Shown here in pieces: positions 49,740 to 57,347 of a DNA stretch of 64,000 nucleotides. Origin of the DNA: JAAYBF01 sp963716445 (GTDB lineage Bacteria > Actinomycetota > Thermoleophilia > Solirubrobacterales > Thermoleophilaceae); NCBI GenBank assembly GCA_963716445.1, contig OY970313.1:2046001-2110000 (forward strand). Direction: 5' to 3'. A program made the position numbers and the translations under genes. Below the pieces are notes generated by a model that did no database searches, was not told where the DNA came from, and saw only the letters and a program-made list of their open reading frames with translations. Within the stretch, counting starts at the first letter, position 1; each line of letters opens with the position of its first letter.

Positions 49740-50815
49740 CGACGCTGCCCGCGGAGCAGCGCGGGTAGGACCTGCTCCGCCACGACCGCCCGCAGCGTCG
49801 AGCGGGAGTAGGGCTCCAGCAGGCGCCGCGCCTCCGCGGCGTAGGCGGCGCGGCGCCGGTCGTCGAGCGCGAGGCCCGCCCTCAGGGCGGCCGCCAAGGC
49901 GGGCGGCGTGCCGTCGTCGGCGACCAGCTCGGGGGCGAGCCGGCGAGCCAGGGCGAGCGCGACGTTGGGCCCCAGCGTCGGCGCCGTCACGAGCGGCGTG
50001 CCGGCGGCGAGCGCCTCCATCTGCGCGACGCCCCAGTCCTCGTAGCGCGCGGCGCTCAGGTACACGCGAGAGCCGGCGACCAGCGCCGTCCAGCGCTCGC
50101 GCGGGACGCGCCCCACGACGTCGACGCCGGCCGGCAGCGAGACACCCCGCCGGCCGAGCCAGCGCAGCGCCTCCGCACGGTCGATGCCGCCGACCACGAG
50201 TCGCGCGTTCGGCGGAGCGCCCGCCCGCCACGCCTCGCAGAGGACGTCCAGTCGGCGCTTGTCGGGGTTCCCGGCGTAGGCGATCGCGTCGGGCGCGTCG
50301 GGCGCAGCCGCCGCCACGTCGACCACGGGCGGCAGGATCACGACGCGCGGCCCAGTCCCCGTGACGCCGCCGCTTGCAGGCGCTGCCGCGGCGGCGCGCG
50401 CCCCGGCCTCGCCGGCGACCTCGCTCAAGGGCAGCAGCAGGTCGGCGCGCGCGAGGACGGAGCGCTCGCGCCGCCGCTGCCAGGCGCCGCCGACCCCTGG
50501 CCGGCTGAGCGCGGCGATCGTGTCGAAGCGCACGGCGTGCGGGCGCCGCACCGGCTGCAGGAGGGCGGCCGTGATGCTCGAGTAGATGACCGCGCGAGCG
50601 TCGATGCCGGCGGCGGTCCGGCGCGCCGCCCACGCCTGCACGACGTCGGTGAGGAGCATCGAGCGCTGCAGATGCCGTCCCGCGCCGAGCCGCATCGGTC
50701 GCAGCTCGCAGGTCGCCCCGGCCGCCTCGATGTGCTCGGCCAGGGCCTCGTCGCCAAGGCGCCAGCCCATCGTCGTGCCCAGGGAGACGATCGCAATGTC
50801 GACTCGCGGAGCCAA
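49736..50815 (-). CDS. GT4-like glycosyltransferase
   Basis: The 359-aa protein has a GT-B outline: V-D-I-A-I-V-S-L-G at the start, I-A-Y-A-G-N-P-D-K-R-R-L-D at the donor domain entry, G-R-V-P-R-E-R-W, and R-Y-E-D-W-G-V-A-Q-M-E-A-L-A-A-G-T-P, a variant of the GT4 E-x7-E site. It uses a TTG start. The upstream region is divergent from the GT4 at 50880, with 64 bases between starts. Confidence 0.8.
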   Translation of the reverse strand: MAPRVDIAIVSLGTTMGWRLGDEALAEHIEAAGATCELRPMRLGAGRHLQRSMLLTDVVQAWAARRTAAGIDARAVIYSSITAALLQPVRRPHAVRFDTIAALSRPGVGGAWQRRRERSVLARADLLLPLSEVAGEAGARAAAAAPASGGVTGTGPRVVILPPVVDVAAAAPDAPDAIAYAGNPDKRRLDVLCEAWRAGAPPNARLVVGGIDRAEALRWLGRRGVSLPAGVDVVGRVPRERWTALVAGSRVYLSAARYEDWGVAQMEALAAGTPLVTAPTLGPNVALALARRLAPELVADDGTPPALAAALRAGLALDDRRRAAYAAEARRLLEPYSRSTLRAVVAEQVLPALLRGQRR

Positions 50816-50867
50816 GAGGCCGCCAACCGTATTACTTGCCTGGGCGATCGCGGCAGGGCGACGCGGC

Positions 50868-50873
50868 TATGTT
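50868..50873 (+). promoter_or_regulatory. -10 element of a GT4 gene
   Basis: TATGTT ends six bases before the ATG at 50880. No SD is present. Confidence 0.5.
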
Positions 50874-50879
50874 GCCCCG

Positions 50880-51965
50880 ATGCCCGCCGACCGCCGCCCC
50901 GCCTGCCTGCTGACGGGGACCGTCTCGCCCTACCGGCGTGAGCCGTTCCGCCTGCTCGCCGAGGCCGAGAACGTCGAGGTGATCGCGCACGAGCACGCCG
51001 GTCCGCCGATCGGGGGCTTGACCGTCCACCGCACGACCGAGGCCGGCGCGGTACGGCTCGCCGCCTCGGGGCGCTACCGCGCCGTGATCGCCGGCCTCGA
51101 CGGGCGCATCGCGCTGCCCGGGGCGTACGCGGCCGCCCGTGCGCGCCGCGTGCCGTTCGTGCTCTGGGCCACCATCTGGGCGCATCCGCGCACCCCCGCG
51201 CACGCCCTCTCCTACCTGCCGACCCGTCGGCTCTACCGCGCCGCCGACGCGGTCGCCACCTACGGCCCGCACGTCAGCCGCTACGTAGAGCGGCACCGCG
51301 GCCCGCGCGGCGGAGTCGTCGTCGCCCCTCAGGCCGTCGACGTCGACCACTTCGCTCGGCCGGTCCCAGACGACGAACGCGCCGCCGCCCGCCGCTGCGC
51401 CGGCGGTCCGGATCCCGACCTGCTCGTCCTCTTCGTTGGCCGCCTCGCGCGCGAGAAGGGAATTGCGACGCTGATCGAGGGCTGGCGACGCGCCGACCTG
51501 GGGCCGGGCGCGCGGCTCGCCCTCGCCGGCACAGGCCCACTGGAGGAGCTGCTGAAGCGCGAGCTTCCCGAGGCGCGGCTGCTCGGCCACGTCGACCGTG
51601 ACGCGCTGCCGGCCCTCTACGCCGCCGCCGACGTGCTCGTCCTGCCTTCCGTGCCAACCGCATCGTTTCGCGAGCCGTGGGGTCTAGTCGTCAATGAGGC
51701 GATGCTCCAACGCACGGCCGTCGTGGCGTCCGACGCCGTCGGCGCCGCGGCCGGCGGGCTCCTCCGCGACGGCCGCAACGGCTTCGTCGTCCCCGCCGGG
51801 GACCCGGACGCCCTCGCGAGCCGCCTGCGCGCCCTCGCCGGCTCGCGCGATCTCCGCTCCAGCCTCGGGGAGGCGGGGCGCGAGGACGCGTCGAAGCTCA
51901 CGCCGGCGGCTTGGGCCGCGGGCATGTCGCGCGCGCTCGCTCTGGCGGGCGCGCGACGTGACTGA
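50880..51965 (+). CDS. Family 4 glycosyltransferase
   Basis: The 361-aa GT-B enzyme has G-T-V-S-P-Y-R-R-E-P-F-R, Y-G-P-H-V, F-V-G-R-L-A-R-E-K-G, and E-P-W-G-L-V-V-N-E-A-M, the GT4 donor motif. The sugar specificity cannot be predicted. A frame is open upstream of the ATG, but the hexamer spacing and the domain start support 50880. Confidence 0.88.
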   Translation: MPADRRPACLLTGTVSPYRREPFRLLAEAENVEVIAHEHAGPPIGGLTVHRTTEAGAVRLAASGRYRAVIAGLDGRIALPGAYAAARARRVPFVLWATIWAHPRTPAHALSYLPTRRLYRAADAVATYGPHVSRYVERHRGPRGGVVVAPQAVDVDHFARPVPDDERAAARRCAGGPDPDLLVLFVGRLAREKGIATLIEGWRRADLGPGARLALAGTGPLEELLKRELPEARLLGHVDRDALPALYAAADVLVLPSVPTASFREPWGLVVNEAMLQRTAVVASDAVGAAAGGLLRDGRNGFVVPAGDPDALASRLRALAGSRDLRSSLGEAGREDASKLTPAAWAAGMSRALALAGARRD

Positions 51966-52043
51966 CCCGATTGCTAGCCTGACTCGCTTCCTCGGGTCGG
52001 ACGTGTGCGCTGCCGGGACAACGACGTCGATCCGACGCCTGTC

Positions 52044-52610
52044 ATGAAGAGAGCGATTCGACAGCTGACGCTGCTCACCGTCTTCGGGCTGCTGGCGCTC
52101 GTGCCGGCGCCGGCCGCGCTTGCGAGCCCGCTCGAGGTGCTGCAGGACTGCGCCGACAGCGACACCTTCGAGCGCGAGCACTCGCGGCGAGACCTCAACC
52201 GGGCCCGCGGCCAGATTCCCGCGGACCTCGCCGAGTACGCCACCTGCAGGCGGCTGATCGCGGCGGCGCTCGCCGCCGGCGGCGGAAAGGGCGGCAAGCT
52301 CGGCGGCCCCGGTAACGGCGCGGGCGCGGGCGCCAACCTGACGCCCGCCGAGCGGCGCGCGGCGGCGCGGCGCAGGCTGGCCGAGCGCGAGCGGCTCGCA
52401 TCGGCCGAGAACGGCCTCGACCCCGACGGCTCCGCCGCCGGGTCGATCGCCGGCGACGGAGCCTCCGACGACACGCCCCTGCCACTGATCCTCACGCTGA
52501 TCGCGCTCGGCTGCCTCGGCGCCGGGGGCGGCATCTGGTACGCCGCGCGGCGCAACCCGGCCGTGGCAAACGCGCTACGCCGTGTCTCGCTTCCGGGCAA
52601 GCGCGGCTAG
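52044..52610 (+). CDS. Exported protein with signal peptide and C-terminal TM anchor
   Basis: The 188-aa protein has a Sec signal peptide (K-R-A-I-R, hydrophobic core, A-A-L-A-S near 28). An extracellular part with two cysteines (D-C-A-D, A-T-C-R) follows, then a Gly-rich stretch (about 78-95), an Arg/Ala-rich helix and a TM segment near 155-175. The topology places about 125 residues outside the membrane. It overlaps the O-antigen-ligase-like gene by 29 bases, which suggests a joint role in attaching or placing the glycan. No family recognised. Confidence 0.7.
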   Translation: MKRAIRQLTLLTVFGLLALVPAPAALASPLEVLQDCADSDTFEREHSRRDLNRARGQIPADLAEYATCRRLIAAALAAGGGKGGKLGGPGNGAGAGANLTPAERRAAARRRLAERERLASAENGLDPDGSAAGSIAGDGASDDTPLPLILTLIALGCLGAGGGIWYAARRNPAVANALRRVSLPGKRG

Positions 52611-54624
52611 CGCCGCTCTCGCTGCGGCGCTGGTCGGCGTCGCGCTCGGCGCCCGCGGCGGCTCGCAGCTGGAGCGCACGGCGACCGTCGAGCTCCTGCT
52701 GATCGCGGCCGGCGCGGCAACGATCTGCACAGCGATCCTGCTCGCTCCCCGTGGCCCGCTGCGCGGGGCCTGGACGGTCGCCGCGTTCGCCGCTCTGGCG
52801 ATGATCACGGGACTTTCGATCGGCTGGTCGATCGTGCCGAGCCTCTCGTACGTCGAGACCGGACGCACGCTCGCCTACCTCGCCGTGCTCGCCGGGGCCG
52901 TGGCCGCCGCGCGGCTGGCCCCGGGCGCCGCCTCGGCCGTCGTACGCGGCCTGCTGCTCGCCACGGTCGCGGTGTCCACCTACGCGCTGCTCGCGCGAGT
53001 CTGGCCGGCGTCGTTCGACGAGGGAGCGCTCGTCGGACGCATCGCGCTGCCGTTCGACTACTGGAACGCCGTGGCCGGCGTCGCGGCGGTCGGGATCGTG
53101 CCGGCGCTCTGGCTCGGCGCCCGCCGGACCGGCAGCGCGCTCGGCCGGGCACTCGCGTACCCGGCCGCGGGCGTTCTGATCGCAACGGCTCTGATTGCCC
53201 AGTCCCGCGGCGCCCTGTTCGGCGCCGCCGTCGGCTGCGCGCTCTGGATCGCGATCGTGCCGCTGCGCCTACGCAGCCTGACCGTGCTGGCGATCGCCGG
53301 CGCCGGCGCCGCCCCGGTCGCCGCGTGGGCGCTGTCGAAGGAGCCCTTCCGCCTCGGCGGGCAGCCACTGGCGGCGCGCGAGGCCGTCGCCGGCGACTTC
53401 GGGCTGCTGCTGCTGGCGATGGCCGGGGGACTGCTCCTCGCTGGCCTGGCGACGGTCGCCGTCCAGGCGCGGCGACGGCTGTCCGTGCCCGTCAGGGTGC
53501 GCACCGGCCTGGCGATCGCGATCGTGGCTGCGCTCGTCCCACTCGCGCTGTTGACGTCGGTGGCGCTCAGCGATCGCGGGCTCGCCGGGACCGTGTCCGA
53601 CCGCACGGACCAGATCACCAGCGAGACCGCGGTTCCGCCGATGGGCGGCGCCCGGCTCAGCTCGGCGTCCTCTTCGCGCGCGACCTACTGGAGGCAGGCC
53701 TGGCGGGCGTTCGAGGAGCGGCCGCTCGTCGGCCTTGGCGCCAACTCGTTCACGCTATCGCGCCTGGCCTACCGCGGAAACGGCGCCGACGTCGGCCACG
53801 CGCATGGCTTCTTCCCACAGACGCTCGGCGACCTCGGACTGGCCGGGCTGGTCGCCGTGCTCGCGGCGCTCGTCGCCTGGCTGGCGTCGGCGGCCCGAGC
53901 GACCGCTGTCGGCCCGCGCCGATGGGTCGCGCGAGCGACGCCCTGGTCGAGCGAGCGCACGGCGCTCGTCGCGCTCGCGCTCGCGGTCGTGGTCTACGGC
54001 GTGCAGGCGGTCGCCGACTGGACGTGGTTCATACCGGGCTTGACGGTCATGGCGCTCGTCGCCGCCGGGTTCGTGGCGGGACACGGCCCACCGGCGCCGG
54101 CCGGCGCCGTGACGCGCGCGCCGGCTCGCCGCCCCCGGCTGGCCCCCGGTCCCCTGGCCGGGGTACTGGGGGTGACGCTGATCGCGATCCTCTTCGGCTG
54201 GGTGACGTGGCAGCCGGTCGCCGCGGACCGGGCGGTCGCACGAAGCTACGACCTGCTCGACGAGGGCCGTCCGCTGGAGGCCCTGCGCGAGGCGGAGAGC
54301 GCGCGCGACCACAATCCCTACTCGAACGACCCGCTCTACGCGGGAGCCGCGGCGCTCGCGGACCTCGGTCGCCGGCCGGACGCGCTTCGCGTGCTGAGAC
54401 GGGCGGCCGCGGACCAGCCGCGGGATCCGGAGCCATTGGTCCACCTCGCCAGCTTCGAGCTGTACAGGCTCCGCGATCCCGCGACCGCGATCGAGACGCT
54501 CGACGTCGCCGCTCGTCTCGACCCGCACTCACCGACCCTCGGCGCGATCGAGCAGGAGGCGCGGCTCGCGCTACAGCGACGTGGGGCCGATACCGGCGTC
54601 GCTCCGAGCACCCCCGGGCCGTAG
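52582..54624 (+). CDS. O-antigen ligase-like membrane protein with C-terminal TPR-like region
   Basis: The 680-aa protein has about twelve TM segments and the large loop of Wzy_C/WaaL proteins: R-A-T-Y-W-R-Q-A-W-R-A-F-E-E-R-P-L-V-G-L-G-A, then H-A-H-G-F-F-P-Q-T-L-G-D-L-G-L, with the conserved R and H of ligases. The last 130 residues are two or three TPR-like helix pairs (A-L-R-E-A-E-S-A-R-D-H-N-P-Y-S-N-D-P). It probably joins finished glycan to an acceptor or polymerises repeats outside. GTG start. Confidence 0.85.
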   Translation: MSRFRASAASAALAAALVGVALGARGGSQLERTATVELLLIAAGAATICTAILLAPRGPLRGAWTVAAFAALAMITGLSIGWSIVPSLSYVETGRTLAYLAVLAGAVAAARLAPGAASAVVRGLLLATVAVSTYALLARVWPASFDEGALVGRIALPFDYWNAVAGVAAVGIVPALWLGARRTGSALGRALAYPAAGVLIATALIAQSRGALFGAAVGCALWIAIVPLRLRSLTVLAIAGAGAAPVAAWALSKEPFRLGGQPLAAREAVAGDFGLLLLAMAGGLLLAGLATVAVQARRRLSVPVRVRTGLAIAIVAALVPLALLTSVALSDRGLAGTVSDRTDQITSETAVPPMGGARLSSASSSRATYWRQAWRAFEERPLVGLGANSFTLSRLAYRGNGADVGHAHGFFPQTLGDLGLAGLVAVLAALVAWLASAARATAVGPRRWVARATPWSSERTALVALALAVVVYGVQAVADWTWFIPGLTVMALVAAGFVAGHGPPAPAGAVTRAPARRPRLAPGPLAGVLGVTLIAILFGWVTWQPVAADRAVARSYDLLDEGRPLEALREAESARDHNPYSNDPLYAGAAALADLGRRPDALRVLRRAAADQPRDPEPLVHLASFELYRLRDPATAIETLDVAARLDPHSPTLGAIEQEARLALQRRGADTGVAPSTPGP

Positions 54625-54675
54625 ACCCGTCGCTTCGGCCGGGGTATGCTCGCCAGGCGGGCAGTGGTAAGACCG

Positions 54676-55293
54676 ATGGCCAGCGGGAGCGGCGACACCA
54701 AACGGGACGCACTCTGCCATGCGCTCACGCGTGTGGTGGCCGAGCACGGCTGGACCGGCGCCAGCCCGGAGCGGGTCGCCCGTGAGGCCGGCCTCGCCCC
54801 CCACGAGCTCTACGACCACTTCCGCAGCCTCGAGCACTGCTACGTCGCGGTCTACGACCGGATGATGGTCCGCCTCAGCCGGACAGCGATCCGCGCCGTC
54901 GCCACCCGTACGCTGGCGCTCGGCCGCGACGCCTGGCAGGAGCAGCTGGACGCGATCTTCTCGGCTGCGCTCGCCTTCTTCTCCGTCGAGCCGGCGCTTG
55001 CCCGCACGTGCCTCGTCGAGGTGCTCGCCGCCGGTCCGGCCGCCCGCGAGCGTCGCGACGAGGCGCTCGGCCGCCTGACCAGCTACGTCGAGGGCCTGCG
55101 CCTCACGCACGGCGAGCCGATGCCGCCGCTCGCCGCCGAGATGATCGCGCTCGGAACCACCGAGCTGATGTACACGCGCGTGGCGCGTGGCGAGGCCGAA
55201 CGACTCCCCGAGCTGCTGCCGGAGCTGCGGCAACTGTGGTTCGCCTCGGTCGCCGAGCAGACCGCGGCGCCCGTCGCGGTCGCCTCGACTTGA
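54676..55293 (+). CDS. TetR family regulator (cluster member 1)
   Basis: The 205-aa protein has an HTH at about 10-57 (A-S-P-E-R-V-A-R-E-A-G-L-A-P-H-E-L-Y-D-H-F) and a helical ligand domain. It carries the signature C-L-V-E-V-L-A-A-G-P-A-A-R-E-R-R, which recurs in the other TetRs of this cluster. An earlier in-frame ATG (54646) overlaps a TATGCT hexamer and is less likely. A GTG at 54664 is also possible. Target genes unknown. Confidence 0.88.
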   Translation: MASGSGDTKRDALCHALTRVVAEHGWTGASPERVAREAGLAPHELYDHFRSLEHCYVAVYDRMMVRLSRTAIRAVATRTLALGRDAWQEQLDAIFSAALAFFSVEPALARTCLVEVLAAGPAARERRDEALGRLTSYVEGLRLTHGEPMPPLAAEMIALGTTELMYTRVARGEAERLPELLPELRQLWFASVAEQTAAPVAVAST

Positions 55294-55608
55294 CGCCTGC
55301 CAGCTCAGATACTCCAGGATTTCTGACGTCGGCTCGCATCGCGCGAAAGGCCCTCGACTCGAAGCGACGGCCTGAGACTGGCTTTGCAGTGGGGATGACC
55401 GCCCGACGCCGTGGCTCCCTTCGCGCCGTCGGCCCGCGTCGCGCCGCTGCGCCCGCTCACCGATCCACGCGCTGAACGCCGCCCGGGAACGCAGCCTTCT
55501 CTGAGTCAAAGGAGCGCTCACTCGCAGCGTTGACGCCGCCGATCCCCATTCTAGAGCCGCATCCGCGCTGTCCCACCGATCCTCCAGCGAGAACTGGAGA
55601 ACGTCGCC

Positions 55609-55620
55609 GTTTCTAGAAAC
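55609..55620. promoter_or_regulatory. Palindromic operator candidate
   Basis: GTTTCTAGAAAC is a perfect 12-bp palindrome 13 bases upstream of the -35 element of the next TetR gene. It may be an autoregulatory site. Confidence 0.5.
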
Positions 55621-55633
55621 TCAAAATTTATGG

Positions 55634-55662
55634 TTGACCCGAGAGAACAGGCCGTCTATGGT
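55634..55662 (+). promoter_or_regulatory. Sigma-70-type promoter of TetR member 2
   Basis: TTGACC (55634-55639) and TATGGT (55657-55662) are separated by exactly 17 bases. The ATG at 55671 follows eight bases later without an SD. This is the clearest complete promoter in the window and supports leaderless initiation. Confidence 0.7.
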
Positions 55663-55670
55663 GGAGGCGT

Positions 55671-56300
55671 ATGTGGGACCAGGCGAACATCAAGCTGACC
55701 GGCGGTCCACATGGAATTCCGCGCCCCGTCGTAACGAAGATCCAGCGCGATCGGCTGATGCGCGCGATGGCGAGGACGGTCGCGGAGTACGGCTACCAGG
55801 AGACGACCGTGCGCAGGCTGCTCGGTCGCGCGGGGCTCTCCCGCCGCACCTACTACGAGCTGTTCGAGGACAAGGAGGACTGCTTCCTCGCGGCCTATGG
55901 AGAGGCCGTCGACCACGTGATGGAGCTCGTCGCCGAGGCCTACGGGGAGGGCGGGGATCCTCAGGAGCGGATCGAGCGCGGGCTCACGGCCTTCCTCCAG
56001 TTCTGCGCCGACGAACCGGACATAGCCCGCATGTGCATCGTCGAGGTGCTCGCGGCCGGACCGGCGGCCCGGGCGCGCCGCGCCGAGACGATGGAGCGCC
56101 TGGCCAGTTTGATGGAGGGGGCGCTGAACGAGCTCCGCGGCGACGAGGTTCTGTCCAAGCTCGCCTCGCGCGGGCTGATCGGCGGCGTCCACGAGCTGAT
56201 CTACGTGCCGATCGACCGTGGCGAGGTCGAGCACCTGCCGGAGCTCGCCGAGCAGATCGTCTCGAGCCAGATAGCGCCGCTCGCGCTCGCCAGGGCTTGA
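55671..56300 (+). CDS. TetR family regulator (cluster member 2)
   Basis: The 209-aa protein has an HTH at about 25-72 (T-V-R-R-L-L-G-R-A-G-L-S-R-R-T-Y-Y-E-L-F-E-D-K-E-D-C-F) and a ligand domain with C-I-V-E-V-L-A-A-G-P-A-A-R-A-R-R. The E-D-K-E-x-C-F after the recognition helix is shared with member 3. Its promoter has a near-consensus -35/-10, and a palindrome lies upstream. Confidence 0.9.
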   Translation: MWDQANIKLTGGPHGIPRPVVTKIQRDRLMRAMARTVAEYGYQETTVRRLLGRAGLSRRTYYELFEDKEDCFLAAYGEAVDHVMELVAEAYGEGGDPQERIERGLTAFLQFCADEPDIARMCIVEVLAAGPAARARRAETMERLASLMEGALNELRGDEVLSKLASRGLIGGVHELIYVPIDRGEVEHLPELAEQIVSSQIAPLALARA

Positions 56301-56383
56301 GGCCGCGCATTTTCGGATAAGACGAAGCGAAAATCAGAGACAAAGACGTACCATTTGGGTACCCACAGGGTGTCCGGCGGCGT

Positions 56384-56389
56384 TAGACT
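56384..56389 (+). promoter_or_regulatory. -10 element before TetR member 3
   Basis: TAGACT ends six bases before a GTG at 56396 that opens an 11-codon reading frame overlapping the TetR start. A perfect palindrome GGGTACCC lies at 56357-56364. Confidence 0.4.
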
Positions 56390-56395
56390 GTCCAT

Positions 56396-56431
56396 GTGAC
56401 CGCGGCGGTGGGCATCCCCGATGGCGTCTAG
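56396..56431 (+). CDS. Possible 11-aa leader peptide overlapping a TetR start
   Basis: GTG at 56396 is placed exactly as a leaderless start after TAGACT and encodes VTAAVGIPDGV before TAG at 56429. The ATG of the TetR gene at 56421 lies inside it in another frame. Ribosomes ending at TAG could re-initiate at that ATG, which has no SD of its own. Speculative; the alternative is simply a short 5' leader. Confidence 0.25.
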   Translation: MTAAVGIPDGV

Positions 56432-57143
56432 GAAAGGCGCCCGCCCGGGCGGCGGCGGGCCCGCCCCGCGCCGTCCTGCTCGCCGTAGGCCCGATCAGAT
56501 TCCCGGCGGCCGCCACGGCCTCGCGCCGGAGGAGGTAGCGGAGTCGCAACGCGGGCGGATCCTCACCGCCATGACCGAGGCGGTCGGGCGCGACGGCTAC
56601 CAGAACGCGCGCGTGGCGGACGTCATCGCGCACGCCGGCGTCTCGCGCAAGACGTTCTACGAGCACTTCGAGGACAAGGAGCACTGCTTCGTCACCGCTT
56701 ACCAGCAGGCGCTCGCGCGGCTGCTGTCGGTGACGCTCGAGGCGTTCGAGGCCCAGGACGAGTGGGTCGACCAGCTGCGAGCCGGGCTGACCGCCTTGCT
56801 CAACGCGCTCGCCTACGACCCCGCCACGGCGCGCGTCTGCTTCGTCGAGGTGCTCGCGGCGGGCCCCAAGGCGGTCGAGACCCGCAACGACGCGATGCGC
56901 GGCTTCTCCTACATCTACGACGCCGGCCGCCTCGAGGCCGAGCAGGACCTTCCCGGCTTCACCGGCATCAGCATGGTCGGCGGGCTGAGCGAGATTCTCT
57001 ACCGCGAGATCGTCGCCGGCGCGACCGCCGAGCTGCCCCAGCTCGTTCCCGAGCTGATGTACATGAGCGTTCTACCGTTCCTCGGCGCCGACGCCGCCGC
57101 CCGCGAGCTCGAGCGCGGACGCAGACGTCGCCAGAGCGACTGA
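56421..57143 (+). CDS. TetR family regulator (cluster member 3)
   Basis: The 240-aa protein has a basic, Pro/Gly-rich N-terminal extension of about 40 residues, then the HTH at about 44-90 (A-R-V-A-D-V-I-A-H-A-G-V-S-R-K-T-F-Y-E-H-F-E-D-K-E-H-C-F). The ligand domain carries C-F-V-E-V-L-A-A-G-P-K-A-V-E-T-R. The extension could add non-specific DNA contact. It ends before a large hairpin that separates it from the converging GAF-PAS gene. Confidence 0.9.
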   Translation: MASRKGARPGGGGPAPRRPARRRPDQIPGGRHGLAPEEVAESQRGRILTAMTEAVGRDGYQNARVADVIAHAGVSRKTFYEHFEDKEHCFVTAYQQALARLLSVTLEAFEAQDEWVDQLRAGLTALLNALAYDPATARVCFVEVLAAGPKAVETRNDAMRGFSYIYDAGRLEAEQDLPGFTGISMVGGLSEILYREIVAGATAELPQLVPELMYMSVLPFLGADAAARELERGRRRRQSD

Positions 57144-57154
57144 CCGAAGCTGCC

Positions 57155-57211
57155 CTGCCGGCGGAGGCCGCCCAGTGTTGAGGGGGGGCAGGGCGGCCCC
57201 CGGCCGGCAGG
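57155..57211. terminator. Compound two-stem hairpin between convergent genes
   Basis: An outer stem CCTGCCGGC (57155-57163) with GCCGGCAGG (57203-57211) encloses an inner stem GCCGCCC (57168-57174) with GGGCGGC (57191-57197). It lies between the converging TetR and GAF-PAS genes and probably terminates both. Confidence 0.65.
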
Positions 57212-57347
57212 TAGCGACGCGGGCCGGGAAGGGTCCAGTCCAGGCCCGCACCGCTGGGCGGAGGTCACCCCCGCCCCACCGATAAGAAACAGCAACAGGA
57301 CCTATAAGTCAAGGGCACTGCCGGAACCCGCTCTCGACGCGTCCGGC

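Larger units (their letters stand above)
55294..55670. other. 377-base intergenic region, regulatory
   Basis: No gene is seen. The right half holds a hairpin CTCCAG/CTGGAG at 55582-55599, a perfect 12-bp palindrome at 55609-55620 and a full promoter at 55634-55662. Local AT content is high compared with the genes. Confidence 0.5.

Noticed and set aside
57265..57347. Missing C-terminal output domain of the GAF-PAS protein in another frame
   Set aside because: The frames after the stop are Arg/Cys-rich without motifs and end within 90 bases, so a simple frameshift does not recover a kinase or GGDEF domain.
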